Shown one piece after another: positions 48,681 through 61,330 of a stretch of 64,000 nt of DNA. Positions within the stretch are counted from its first letter, which is position 1. Every line of letters starts with the position of its first letter. The translations under genes and the position numbers were made by a program. The notes under the pieces are model-generated. The model was given only the letters and a program-made list of their open reading frames with translations. It ran no database searches and was not told the origin of the DNA. This DNA comes from Bagarius yarrelli (taxonomy: Eukaryota > Chordata > Actinopteri > Siluriformes > Sisoridae), in assembly GCA_005784505.1 (NCBI GenBank), contig VCAZ01000195.1, forward strand, positions 534,449-598,448. The letters are read 5' to 3'.

Positions 48681-49960
48681 TATGCATGTATATACCCAAA
48701 TTAACATGAAAACCACCTGCCATATATTGTAAAGATCCCCATTGTGTCACCAAAACAGCTCTGTAAATGGATTGGTCCGATGGATTGGACTTCTTTTTTC
48801 AGCACATTCTACAGATTTAGGATTGAATTGGAATCCTAGGCCTAACCCTAGTATTTGGAGTATTTTAGCCCAAACACCAGTAGTCATGTAAAATCAGTTC
48901 TGCTTTATAGAAAAAGAGACTGCATTTCAAAACAGTCATTTGTATTTATTGGTGCTAAAGTAACCAGAAGGTTAATAGTGATTAGAATACAAGCCAGCCA
49001 TTCACTGTATCCTGACTGAAATGATGACCAAAGCCCCAGGTTGCTTACATTGGACTGGCCTTTAGAGATTAAAATAATATTATCACATAAAGCTTAGGTT
49101 TGTTCATTATCCCTTTTTGCCCTCAGCCTACTGCTTAATCTATTCACCTCCACACATTACCTTCCCAACTGTTTCCTTCCTGATTGTTTATTCTTTCACT
49201 CCTCTCTCAATTCTCTCTATACCCTCTGCTCAATTTAAAAGCAAACTAAACCCCCTAGCTATTATTTAAGGAACTGATTTCCTTTAGCATTTAAAGAGCT
49301 TTTTTTTTAAAAGAATATGTGATCGCAGTTTTTGGGTTTGCAGATTTAAATGTGAATCTGTCCTTCCATTTTCATACGTACGGACAGTTCAGGGTTTACC
49401 TGAACACAAAGACTGCTCTCACACACCTCACCTCATGATGAAGGTATAGACTGGGTGACATTTTAACTAAATAAACTAGGGAATTGGCAGGAAAAGTGAA
49501 TCAGCCCACTGCTGAGCTGCTGAACTGCCGAGTGGACCAGATCTGTGGGCGAGCATGAAATGGAAGGGTTTGTACAGGTGAAGGAGTTGGCTAAATGAAT
49601 AAATATGTGGATATGCAAACGTAAGCGCATGCTATCATGTGGTTACCTGTGTGTGGTCAGTGGTTTTTAACTTTTCAAATTATTTTGCTGAAGCTTGATG
49701 AAGTGTTGATTTATCATTTTAAACTATTTTATTTTGCTTTGAGGCTAACTATTTTTTTAGGGAGAACAAATTAGACTTTATAAAAGCACATACGATACTG
49801 TATCTGTAGATAACCAGAATAAAGAAACCTTATTTAACCTAAAGAAACCTTAATTAAACCATTTTATTAAATATATATGAATAGTATATATATACAGTAT
49901 GTATTGCAAAATACAAAAAAAGCTTACACACACACACAATCATTAAAGCAAGTTGAGTAG

Positions 49961-49993
<33 letters not shown>

Positions 49994-50111
49994 CTATATG
50001 GCCAAAATTTTGGACTCACCCTTACCAGCACACCCACATAAGTGTCCAAATTATCACACAGTTGGAGGCACACAGTTGTACGGAATCCCCTGAACTCCAT
50101 AAAGTCTCATT

Positions 50112-50270
50112 TACTTTTAGGGAATTTGGCAGACACCCTTTCCATAGCTACTTATATTTATTTCATTTATACAACTGAGCAATTGTGGTTAAGTGCCTTA
50201 ATCAGGGGCCCTAAGAGTGGTGGGAGTCAAACCCACAGTGAAACACCTCAACCAGTGAGATACCACATCT
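50112..50270 (-). repeat. SINE copy
   Basis: 'gaatttggcagacacccttt' ... 'tgtggttaagtgccttaatc' ... 'agggg' ... 'aaccagtgagataccaca'. It lies immediately next to an MITE fragment. Confidence 0.65.
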
Positions 50271-50816
50271 ACCTTAACCCCACTGACCACCTTTGGGACG
50301 AAATGGAAAAATAAGTACACACCAGAGACATCCTTATCCAACATTTATATTTTCTGATATGGCTTTATAATTTTATGACTGAATAAGCAAATTCAAAAGT
50401 GCAAGGTTATCAAAAGTGCAAGGTTATCAAGAAGTGAGATAAGATTTTGAAATAGGATGTTTAAAAAAACACACATGCATGTGATTGTCAGGTTTTTTAG
50501 GAATTTGGCCTTTACCCCCACCTCTGTAATTATCATCCCCATACCCATTTATTACACTGATATTTATTGTAAATAAGCCACTTATGCACTTCTGGTTAGA
50601 TGCTAACTGCATTTCATTGGCTCTGTACATGTACCTTGCACAATGACAATAAGTTGAATCTAATCTAAATAGTGTGTAGTTGGCAAAGCAAAAATAATAA
50701 TTTGCAGTGAGTCAGGAGAGAGTGCAGTTGTGTAGACTTTCCCAAAATTATTCTCAGTGGTAGAAATAAGTTGATGCATAATATGCAATTTAGTCTGCTG
50801 TCACTGACTGACTAAA

Positions 50817-53796
50817 TTAAAGGGAGCAGCCATTAACTTGGTATTGTTTTCTGAACTCTTTAAATCCCTTGCAGTATAAGTTCCAGTTTGTTGCTGAGCA
50901 TTTCTCCTTGGAAGGTTTCTGCTCCACCCATGCATCTGAATCCAAAAGATACACCATGCTAAAAGAGAGAGACAGGACATATAAGCAGTTTTATAATTTT
51001 ACATAGGATTACATCAACACACGACAAACAACTATAAAACAACGTAAAAGCACTGCAAACTACAAAAGTATAAGATGAAACTCACTGTCCTTTAAGGTCA
51101 GTAGTCGAGCCGTCTTTGCCCATGATAAGGTAAGTCTGCCCGACTGTTAGTTGACTCTTACAATGTTTCCTTTTGGCAAAAACTCGAATATCACCTACAT
51201 CCACAGTGACATCCCCATCTATGAGACACGAAACCCATAGTTAACAGTCTTGGATGTTCAAATGTCCATGTCATGCATATTAAAAGGGTTTTTGTTTAAT
51301 TTTAGATAAAGACTTACTAAATTTAAGGACCTCAGTCACCACAGTGTAGTAAAAGTCAAAAGTGTGTTTATCCTCCACATCCTTCACAGTTACCATGAAG
51401 CCTATAACACAATTATCACTCTCAGTTGCAGAGGACAAAGTAGGAGCAATGTGGCTGGTCTTAGAAGACCACAAAATGTAGATCAACCACATGTTCATTT
51501 GAATTATTTTCGATTTACCCAACTAGATTTTTTTAGAATTTAGAATAGAATTTTTAAATTGTTAAAGAACATATTTTTTTGCCAAAGAAGACAACTGTTT
51601 ATAATAATTTAAAAAATAAAATATAAGCCGGCACCGTGGTGTAGTAGGTTAAGGTGCCGGAACGCATGCGCCTTTGCGCCCGGCGACCCGGGTTTGATCC
51701 TGGCATGATTCCTTTCCTGTCCCAATCCCTTCTCTCTTTCTTTTTTTATCCTCTATCTGTCCTATCACTAAAGGTAAAAATGCCAAAAAATATATCTTTA
51801 AAAAATATAAGTAGAATACAAACCATATTCAGTTACAGGCTGGTAGCAAGCATAACGGAAACGATCATCTTTATGAATACTTGATTCTGATGGTTCCTTT
51901 TCTTTAAAACAAGCCCCTGCAAACAGGTTAAAACAATATATTTGAATTTTTAATTAAATGTTGCTTAGTTCAAAGCTGTGGTAAATCGAGAGGACACAGA
52001 ATAGCTTTAGTTAATAAAGTGAGGTCACAATTTCCAGAGGTGTGGAAGTTATTACAGTAGTAAAAGTGAGACTTCACTTTAAATATAATGGCTGTATTAT
52101 TAGGTGTCCTAATATAATTGTCTTTTATTTTTATTAACAAAAAAACCCAGGTTAAGGCCTACTTTCAGCACACTGGCACACTTCATTTAAGCATAAAGCA
52201 GACACCATCTTGCTCCTATTTGGGGCAGAATAGAACACTGTGCATCGTCTTTCTGTGAAATAGAATGGGAAAGACAGCTTATATAGAGTAAAACAGAACA
52301 CCACAAAACGACAACGTTAAAAAACAAACAAACAAACATTTAGTTACACCAAAAACCTTGATAACCCAATTTTTTAATTAATCTTGACTTGACTCATTAA
52401 TCATGACTTGAGTAATGGGTTAAAAAGTCTATATTGAAATTAAACTATTAGGTTAAGTTTAAACATAACTTTTTTTAAAGGGAAACCATTGTAAATTTAT
52501 CTAATTAGATAAGGGTAGGAATTTTACTTTATTCATTCATTCATTCATTCATTCATCTTTTATACCCACTTATTCCCTAATTCGGGGTCACGGGGATCTG
52601 CTGGAGTCTATCCCAGCTGTCTCTGAAAGGGCAAAAGGCAGGAGGGGTACACCCTGGACAGGTCGCCAGTCCATCACAGGGCCACACACACTCACACTCA
52701 CCTCTATGGGCAATTTAGAATCACCAATCAATCTAACATACATGTTTTTGGACAGTGGGAGGAAACTGTACCCGGAGTAAACCCACGCCAGCACGGGTAG
52801 AACAAACTCCACACAGAAAGACCCCTGCTGGGGAATCGAATTCCGGCCTTCTTGCTGTGAGACTTAAAAATTTAAGTTAATGTATTTTGAAGGTTAATAA
52901 GTGACACTAACTTATATTTTTGAGTTATGGGTAGAAAATGCAAATATTAATATATAAAGGTGATAATTTTAGTAAAGACAACATTCGGATTTAGAATGTA
53001 GTTTCCAGTACATATTGAAACTTGAACCAACTAGTTCATTTAATTGTCCTCTGAGTTGTAAAACAAACTAGAACAGAAACAGAAAAATCTCCTACCTGGT
53101 TCATAATAGTCATAGAATGTAGCAGGAGCAGGCTGCAGCAAACCTATTGGCACTTTTTGTACAGCTTCAAATGCAATACATTCCCGACTTTTATATATCT
53201 GTAGGCAGAGAACGCAGGGTTACTTAGCTGCTTTTATGTGTGTGTGTGTGTGTGTCTGTGTGTGTGTGTGTATCACCTCGTTAAAATATAACATGACCCT
53301 TCCATTTGCAATCTCGTAGTGAGAGATATATGGGACTTCTGCATCCTTTAACTGTAAACATGGTGAGAAGATGTTGGGTAATTATCATGCAAAAATAATT
53401 ATTATACTGTATATGTGTTTGTTCCACCACTAACCAAATCCAGATCCTCGGTTTTGGGCTCAAAACCACTGAGTAATGTGATATCAGCAATCGCCATGCC
53501 TGTAAGCTTTCTCTCCATGGAGTGACTGTAGTTAAAGAGATACAGTGTTTATTTGCAAGGTTTGAGAACAGGAATAAAATGATGAAGCAAAAAGAAGTTC
53601 TTATGTTTCATGACCTGATGCAGATTGTGTACATTATGTTTTCAGATTCTTGGCTCTTCTTGGTGTCCCGTCTGCGTCTTGTGCGAGCATCAAACCATTC
53701 AATAGCGGATCGGGGGAAATCTTCTTCTTCCTTCCTTTCCATCTCAATCTTGGATTCCGCAAGGTTTCTTACACATTTTAATTAGTTTATTTTCAC
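50817..53796 (-). CDS. c4: Complement C4 3' portion: gamma-chain exons only, 330 aa, intact
   Basis: Nine exons: 53615-53796, 53435-53525, 53277-53351, 53096-53198, 52163-52252, 51824-51916, 51318-51401, 51086-51218, 50817-50958 (TAA). All phases fit and no frame is broken. The peptide begins in an acidic segment, has RTRRRR (residues 38-43) at the place of the alpha/gamma cleavage site of C4, then MYTICI, GMAIADITLLSGF, SRECIAFEAVQKVPIGLLQP, ATFYDYYEP and ERRC, CQCAE, and a C-terminal netrin-like (C345C) domain with YLIMGKDG and YLLDSDAW. These blocks match the gamma chain of C4. C4 is the secreted thioester protein of the classical and lectin pathways. Beta chain, anaphylatoxin, thioester domain and signal peptide are absent. 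The first exon's acceptor (ATTGTAG) is weak. Either a truncated gene or the last exons of a gene whose 5' half lies beyond the window. Confidence 0.85.
51629..51812 (+). repeat. tRNA-derived SINE, second family
   Basis: It starts 'gccggcaccgtggtgtagta' with A box 'tggtgtagtaggttaaggtg', B box 'gggtttgatcc', a CT-rich body and an A-rich tail. It lies in the C4 intron between exons 51824-51916 and 51318-51401. Confidence 0.75.
52531..52865. repeat. Teleost interspersed repeat, about 335 bp
   Basis: TTCA repeats are followed by 'cttattccctaattcggggt', 'ctggagtctatcccagctgt', 'acaccctggacaggtcgcca', 'gggcaatttagaatcaccaa' and 'ccacacagaaagacccctgc'. It is probably the 3' end of a LINE or a LINE-derived SINE. 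It lies in a C4 intron. Confidence 0.7.
53236..53272. repeat. (GT)n microsatellite in C4 intron
   Basis: GT units with one TC interruption, directly after the donor of exon 53277-53351. Confidence 0.9.
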
Positions 53797-55433
53797 ACTA
53801 CAATACACTGCAGTCATCAATTTGATTATTAATGGAATATTAGTTTTGTTAGCACTTGTTAGTTTTAAGTTCATTTATTTAACAATCATAAGTTTTATGA
53901 CCTGAAAAAAGATTATTGCAATTGTTAGAATTTAACATACAACACAAAAACTTCAATACATGTCTACACTTCAATGCTAGACTTCAGTAGATAATAAAAC
54001 CCGGTCAATAATGAGGCAAATGTAACTAGTAAATAAATGTAATGTTTGGTACCTATAGGTTCCACTTATGTCTGTAAGAACAGTAATAAAAGGCTCCGTA
54101 GCTCCAGACGTCCTGATGGAAATCTCCACACCCTCTAGCTCTGGAGTCACCTGTCCCTGCAAAAAGAGACCTGCTCGGCCTGTGATCTCCACCATCTGAC
54201 CTGGACAGCTTTCTGACAAAGAGGGAAAAATATATTTAAGATCAACACAATTGCAATGACATGTTGTAAAATAAGGATAAAATATTTATTAGGCTGATCA
54301 GTTATAATTTACATGCTTGGGTTTGTTTTAGATTGAAGGGTGCAAATGCAGCTGAAAGATGGTCAGGACGGTCACTTAACTCACACTTTGTAATTAAATA
54401 ATCTCGCTCTTAGTTTACAATTAGCCAGGATTGAATATAAAAAAGTACATTTTTAATTTTAAATGTCGCACATGTTCATTTTAGTAACACTGTAAAGCAG
54501 ATTCTTACAAATGTTTATAAACAAACCTCCTGTGATTGTAGCTTCCATCTCAGGTGGGTAAAAAAGGAGCTCTTTGGATGATGGTGTAACTGTGATCTTT
54601 TCTCCAGCTCTACAAAAAAGGTCAAGTCAGAACAAGATCAAGAACAAAAGATCAAGTCACAGTAAGTTACGTCAAAGTCTGTAAGGGAAAGAAATCATAG
54701 TGGAAATGAATAATTATCTGATGTATTGCTACAGTAAGGGAAAACATATTTTATCCTTGGTTGATATTGTACGTTTGCCCACTGACAAATAAATGATTAG
54801 TGTATAATTTTAATAGTTTTTTCTAACAGTGAGAATAACAAAACAATAAAAACCATTACAAAATGCAAATTAATCACTCTCCTCTCGCTGTTAAAATATA
54901 CCTAGCGTTAGAATTTCTGATCATTTCTTTGTTGGTGGGCACGTTACACATATTTTTTAAGATTCTTGTGATTAAATAATACAAAACATTTTAAGATACA
55001 ATAAACACCAGGTACAATCCACAGCCAAACATGCATTCAAAAAACTGAATTTATGATCATTTAAAAATTATTTAGCTTTGAAAGTTAATTTGTAAGTTAA
55101 TTTAGGTCAGGTTTTTCATTAAGCTGTTTTATTCTTGAATCAAACAGACTTCAGATGACCCATATTCACTGTGTATTTCAACCACATGATACAGCTTTGT
55201 ATTTGGTACTATAACAGCAATAAAAAAGAACAAACTGACATAACAGGCCACATGAGTTACAATCAGCCTAAAGTACACCTTTTCTTTGCTTCAGAGCTTT
55301 CAAATTTTCCTGAACTTAATAGTCAGTGTATTTCCACTAATGTATTTTATTTTAGGGCTGAAGAACTGTGCACTTTTAAACCTAATCAGAAATTAGAAAA
55401 AAATACTTATTTTATGTGGTAGGGGAAGTAATC

Positions 55434-55572
55434 ATAAGTGCTTAAGGTGTTAGACTGGTGGATCATAGGTTAAATTCCCAGCACCACCAAGCTGCCACTA
55501 CTAAGCCCCTGAGGTAAATGTTAGTCGCTCTGGATAAGAGCATCTGCTAAATGCCAAAAAAATGTAAATGAT
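55434..55572 (+). repeat. SINE copy
   Basis: 'taaggtgttagactggtgga', 'ttaaattcccagcaccacca', 'ccactactaagcccctgagg' and 'agtcgctctggataagagca' read in sense order. It lies in a nomo intron. Confidence 0.8.
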
Positions 55573-57699
55573 TAGTAGTGAACGTTCTTCATACCAGCCC
55601 AGGTTCCAGAATCAAGAGCAAAAAAACCCAGTATTAATCAAGAACCTACCGTGCCCAATAGGAAAACTCATAGTGAAATGGCCCATGAAGCTCATCTGGT
55701 TGCTCCATTACCGGTGGTCCCATGTCTTCTCCCCCCTCTCTCTTCCCGCTCTTTCTTGCGGGCTGCGATCTCCAGTACCTGATGCTCATGCCGCTGTTCC
55801 TCAGATGAGCGTAGAGGTCCAAGGACCAGTGCAGGCTCACTCTCAATAGATGACCTGAGATGAGATGCAAGTTTTTTGAAATTGCTCCTATTCCTTTTAA
55901 ATTGTAAATGTAATTTTTCTTTCTCCTCTCACTTACTCACTTTATAGTAACTGTGACATCCAGCATTTTGTCTGTGGTAATAATTCCAGTCATGTGATGT
56001 CTGACAGCAGTTAGGGTTAAGATACTAGGGGCAGATCTGGGAAGAGAGAAAAATAGAAAATTTATGGTATCAAAAAAATTTTATCTACCCAGAAATCTAT
56101 ATTGTGGGTCCAAATTGCTGTCTTTGCTTTTTGCAATGTGTAAACCTGATAAAAGATTTTTCCCCCTAATTGTTAGACACGATTAGACACGAACTTGAAT
56201 TTATTCTGAAATTTACATTTACATATGCCAGCTAACATTTATCATCATTTTCAATGATGTTAAATGTACATTAGCAGTTTTACAGCAATCTGAGGCAGTG
56301 TTATTGGAGCAAATGATGATAAGGTATTGGAGCAGACATTCAAAACAGATAGAGAGCATGTGTTCTTTAAGAGAGGGCTGATGTTTAGGCTTTGTGCACT
56401 GGATCATTGTCGTGCTGGAAACATGTTTGGGCCTCTTATTACCAGTGAAGGAAAATCTCAATGCTATCGCATAAAGAATTATCCTAGGAAATTGTGTGCT
56501 TCCAAATTTAGGTATTTAGGTAAGGTTTGGGGAAGACAAGGTTATGGGTGTGCCTAGAAGGTGTTGAGATACTTTTTAAAAATCTGATTGTGGCTGTTTT
56601 AAAACTTAATACGCAACTTAATACACAAATCAGTACACAATTTATTTCTATTTTAATATGATCAACAGAAGAGCAAAAGTCCTGATAAATAAGGTGTGAT
56701 TAAAAAATGTAAACATATTTCAACCAGTTTGGTTATCTACATACGTGCTGTAAGTGTAATAGTCCTGTTCAAACTGATGGCAGGAGCGGGGAGTCACTTT
56801 GTACACACCTACAAGGAGCAATGCAGTAGGTCAGCAGTTACATACTGTATAACTAAAGATCATCTACACAGCTGAAGATCAATATTATCATTACAGATAC
56901 CTGGTTTTGACAGGCAGAAGCGATTGACTCCTTTCGAGAGATTGTAGACGCCAACATTCTCAGGTTTGCTGCCATCCTGGAAGAATTCCTAAAGAAAGAA
57001 ACAAACATACCATAAACTGTTGCATAAGGAGGAGCAACTCAATGCTACTCTTTATACAGATGTAGTCATTAGAAATGCAAGATTTTTTTCCTGCAGGAAT
57101 CTTGTCAGCTTGTTTTACAGAATTAAGATAAAAGTCGAATGTCCAACAGATGGCACGTGGAACAACATACTTTTTCTACAGATAAATTTATCACAAACAT
57201 TTGGCAATCATGCATCTTTGACCGATTGTTTAAATACACTGGACGCCTTGCAAATGAAAGGTGACACAAACAAAAACTAGCCCCTTCTTTAGATGGCACA
57301 ATTTGCATTTAAGCTCTCCATTACTTTTAAGGGACAAAATTCTTTAATCAGGGTAGATTTTCCACTGGAAATTATTATTATTTGTGAATTTCCATAGGTA
57401 CTGAAGGATTATTTGTTATTTTTATTTGGATGGCCATTTACATTTATAGTAACATTCTGACATTGTCAAAAAAAAATGCTCTCACCAGTGTGATGGCGTG
57501 AGACAGAGAGCAGCGCAGCATGTAGCCTGTCTGTCTGAACTCCACTCCCTCCACACATCAGATTCCAGCACCTCCACATCGACTGACTTGTGTTTCCAGC
57601 ACCACTCCTCATTAGTAATAGATACTGACAGATAAAACACTTTTGTATAATATGTTAAAACTCTTACACTTTGTTTTTTTGTACATTTTATTATTTCAT

Positions 57700-57960
57700 T
57701 AGTCCTGCACTGGAACCACAAGACTCAAACAAGTGTTCCAGCATGCCAAAGCCGCTCAGATCCATGAAATCATTTCAGTGAGTTCTTCCACATCAACTGT
57801 AAAATCATAATGTCTGGCAAAGAACCCTAACATAACCCTCTCTAAATATCATTAAGCTGAACTGGAACACCAACTGAACCTCCTCATCCATTAACTTAAC
57901 ATCAAAAAACCCCCACACATTTCAATGCTGATGTCAGCAAAATGACCAACAGTATAATTA
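57700..57960. mobile_element. Internal fragment of the Tc1-like MITE family
   Basis: 'cactggaaccacaagactca', 'tcagatccatgaaatcattt' and 'tcattaagctgaactggaac' parallel the body of the element at 48220-48680 (about 48358-48560). Neither terminal repeat was found. Confidence 0.45.
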
Positions 57961-58831
57961 TCCATGTCTACCTTTATATTTTCCAGGCAGGACTTTACTG
58001 AAGGAGAATCCAAGAACTTCACTACTGCTGGAAAGCTGGAGGTTCTGCCTCTCACCAGGTCTGCTTATAGGCTGAAGCGTTACCACCAGATCTCCACACG
58101 CAGCTGAGGGGTCCAAAAAATAAAATTACTTATTAACAATTAATTTTTTAAGATAAAACACAATCTTACTGCTCTGCTTTGATTGTATAAAATGGGTAAA
58201 AGTAAAGTAACGCCAATTTCAGTCCTGTGATGGACATTAACATCACCTGTCATTTACAATCAAATCCCAAACACGCTCAGATGATTTTCTAACAGTAACA
58301 CTGCCTTTAGTTTCCACCATTCAAGAGCAGTGCCTTTAAAAATATACTTTATTTTAACATTTTACATGCATTATTCAGGTAGGGATAAAATCCTGTGTTG
58401 ATTTTGTATAGATGTTCTTCACTTTAGTCAGGTGTCAAAAAACTTTATTGAAGTGTCTGGATTGTTGTAGCTGTTTAGTTTTTTTTGTGTTAAATGGATA
58501 TGAATAATTGCAGATGTTTGTTTGTGAATGTGGTTTGTAGTTTTCACAAGATATTTGTCATTTCTTGTAAGAGAGGGATAATAAGGATATTGAAGAGTGT
58601 GTAAAATGTGGTTTTACAGTAAGGTTAAAGTGCCCATAGATACAGAATGATTATTAAAGGGGTTTAAATAGGCGTCATTTTGACACTCTTTTTTTTTTTT
58701 TAGGTTGGAGCTGAAATTCTTGTACATTGTGATGTCAGTTTATTTTGGTTTACACAGCATGCATCACATTATGAAAATTTTTTTTGACATATTGGAGTAA
58801 AAACATAGACTGAATCTAATGACTGGTCATT

Positions 58832-58834
<3 letters not shown>

Positions 58835-58868
<34 letters not shown>
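58835..58868. repeat. (CA)n microsatellite
   Basis: About 17 CA units in a nomo intron. Confidence 0.9.
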
Positions 58869-58871
<3 letters not shown>

Positions 58872-61166
58872 TTCCTCGGTTTCATCTTCCAATTAAACAC
58901 ACGCTAAACTTAAGCAGGAGATTTGTAACAGCCTCTCGCAAAGCTGCCTCTCCAAAATCTTATGAGACTTGCGAACAATTCACATAAACTAATTATTTAA
59001 AACGTCATTTTGGATACCATTTTACAGTAACAGAGCAAATGTAGTGAAGTTAAAGTTACGTTTTTTTAAATAAAAATGTACCTAGCAGTTAAAGTACACA
59101 TATTTAAATATACTCTAAAAGCAAGTTACCCAAAAAACTTACTCAAGTGAATGTAACATAGTAAATGTAATTGCTTACCTTTGTCTTTAGGTATTGTAAG
59201 AATGCAAGTGTCAGTGCTTATAAAGCAGTTCGTTAAATACGCAGTTTCTCTGCATGCTCATTATGCTGATTTATGTGTGTATGAATTGAAGTGCCTGCAA
59301 TCCATTGCATAATCGCTTCTATTTCTAATTTTAGCCACACTCACTAATATAGTTTTGCAAAAAAAGACTGCATAACTCTCTATTTAAACCATGTCTACAT
59401 AAGCACTAATTAAATTAAGCACTCAAAAGGCACAATATGTTAACAGCCCCTAACCAGCTTTGAAACAATGTGCAAATGCTACTTTCACTCTATTACTAAA
59501 CTTTGCTATTAATCCACAGATCACATGTGTTCTGAACTGTGGTGAACTATAAGCCCCACTTAACATTGCACAACCTGCAGTGTGTAAAATAAATTTAAAA
59601 AATGAATTTTGTACTCCACTGGTGTCCAGCAATATCACCATCAGGCTAAACCTCTAATTCACCCACTCATACTACGATAAAAAGTCTTACCCAAACAAGA
59701 GACGGTGCCGGAGACAGTTGCGATAAATTGGGTGAAAAGCAGGTCATTAATTGGACGGTCAATCAAAGAGATGTTGAGAGACTGGGGCTGCAAAGCAAGT
59801 CCAGCCTTGACCTCAGCCTCTGGCAATAACACCTATAGAAGACATTAAACAAACAAAAGAAAAAAAGGAGAAAGCAAAAACAGAAAAGGAAATAAAGAAA
59901 AAGCAAAAGAAATATATAATTAAAGGTTAAACTCAATTATAGCTCACTGTCTAAATTTTGGATGTTTGACTAGCTCCAGATTATAAGAGACACTAATTCC
60001 TACAGTTAACAGCTAGTACCTGTACACTGTAGTCTCCTGGCTTGACCTGAAAGCAGAACACCCCCTGGTGGTTGCTCTCAGTCGTGCGGATTACAGTCTG
60101 CTCAAATCCTTGGCCTGAAAGTGTGACTTTATAGCGTCCTAGATGTTTTACAGCGTCTGGTAGATGGGCAATGACAATTTCACCCACACATGCTGAATCT
60201 GAAAAAAAAATAAGGAGCACATTTATATAGCCTTATCACCGCATACCATATATACTACTAGTCATTTTTGGATCAAAACCTTGCACATTGCATTTGTATG
60301 TTATGACATGTTACAATAAATAAATATAAACATATATAGCCTCACCCTGCTGTAATAATGTCAGGGAGCTGAGGGGTGCTGGGTGCAATCTTCACTGTGA
60401 TTGGCTCAAAAAAAACATAAGCTCCTTATGAGTGCTGATGGTGTAGGTGCCAGTGGTCATGTTTTCCAATCGGAAAGAACCATCCTCTTTAGTTAGCACT
60501 GTGGGCATCAAAAAAAAGGACAAACAATTCTAATTTTGTTAAAGCATTCTCTCAATACTGTGAGAAAGGCATATGTGCAGGTAGGGAAAGGTTAGAAATA
60601 TTTCATATCTCTGGATACTGAGGTTGTTGTTGCAGATATGGTAAAGAAACCTCTAGTCTTAACCTCAGACATTATGCCTATGACCTGGTGGCTGAATTTC
60701 TAATGCATATGGCAAACAAATCAAATCTTTTAGGATTTTAGAATTTATTCTGATTGGTTGAATTCAACCAGACTTTTGGATATTTTATGTGTTTTATAAT
60801 ACTTCAGCTAAATCAGCTAAACATGTGCAGATCACTGTAGAGACAAATTCATTTGCATGATTGCAAATATGAGTACAAGTATAGAAAATATATATGAATG
60901 TACATTGTAGTAGATTTAGTCTTATTTTATCCTTATCAAATTTGTAAAATCTTATGAGTAGTATAATGTATTTGACATTGACTAAACAAATTGCAAACAT
61001 TGCAACCAACCTCCCACTCTCTGGAAATCCTTAATTAATCTACGTTCATTTGTCTGCACTGAGACTTCCCAGAACGACAAAGAACATGGCAACAGACCCC
61101 TCACAATGTAAAAAATTCTATTAAAAAGCAATTCTGAAAAAGTGAATAACTTTATCTTTTTTGCAT

Positions 61167-61330
61167 GTTGGACTGCTAATTAGAAGATCATTGGGTAAAT
61201 TCCCAAGACCACCATGCTACCACTGCTGGGCCCCTGACCACGGCCCTTAACACTCAACTGCTCACTTAAATTAAAACATGAATATAAGTGACTCTGGAGA
61301 AAAAGTGACTGCCAAATGTCAGAAATTAAA
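61167..61330 (+). repeat. SINE copy
   Basis: 'ggactgctaattagaagatc', 'gaccaccatgctaccactgc', 'tgggcccctgaccacggccc' and 'tggagaaaaagtgactgcca' read in sense order. It lies in a nomo intron. Confidence 0.75.

Larger units (their letters stand above)
46230..50816. other. Intergenic region between tenascin 5' end and C4 3' end
   Basis: No coding exon was recognised. It holds a TA/GT microsatellite (47271-47314), a complete Tc1-like MITE (48220-48680), an AT repeat (about 49965-49995), a MITE fragment (about 49994-50075) and a SINE (50112-50270). A TTTATT at 50548-50553 (AATAAA on the minus strand) is a candidate polyadenylation signal for the C4 end. Confidence 0.6.

Noticed and set aside
48455..48709. 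84-aa open frame
   Set aside because: It lies within and runs out of a non-autonomous MITE; no transposase motif is present.
53615..54212. In-frame nomo-C4 fusion protein
   Set aside because: The nomo donor leaves two bases of a codon, while the C4 exon reads from phase 0; using the visible acceptors gives an early stop or the wrong frame.
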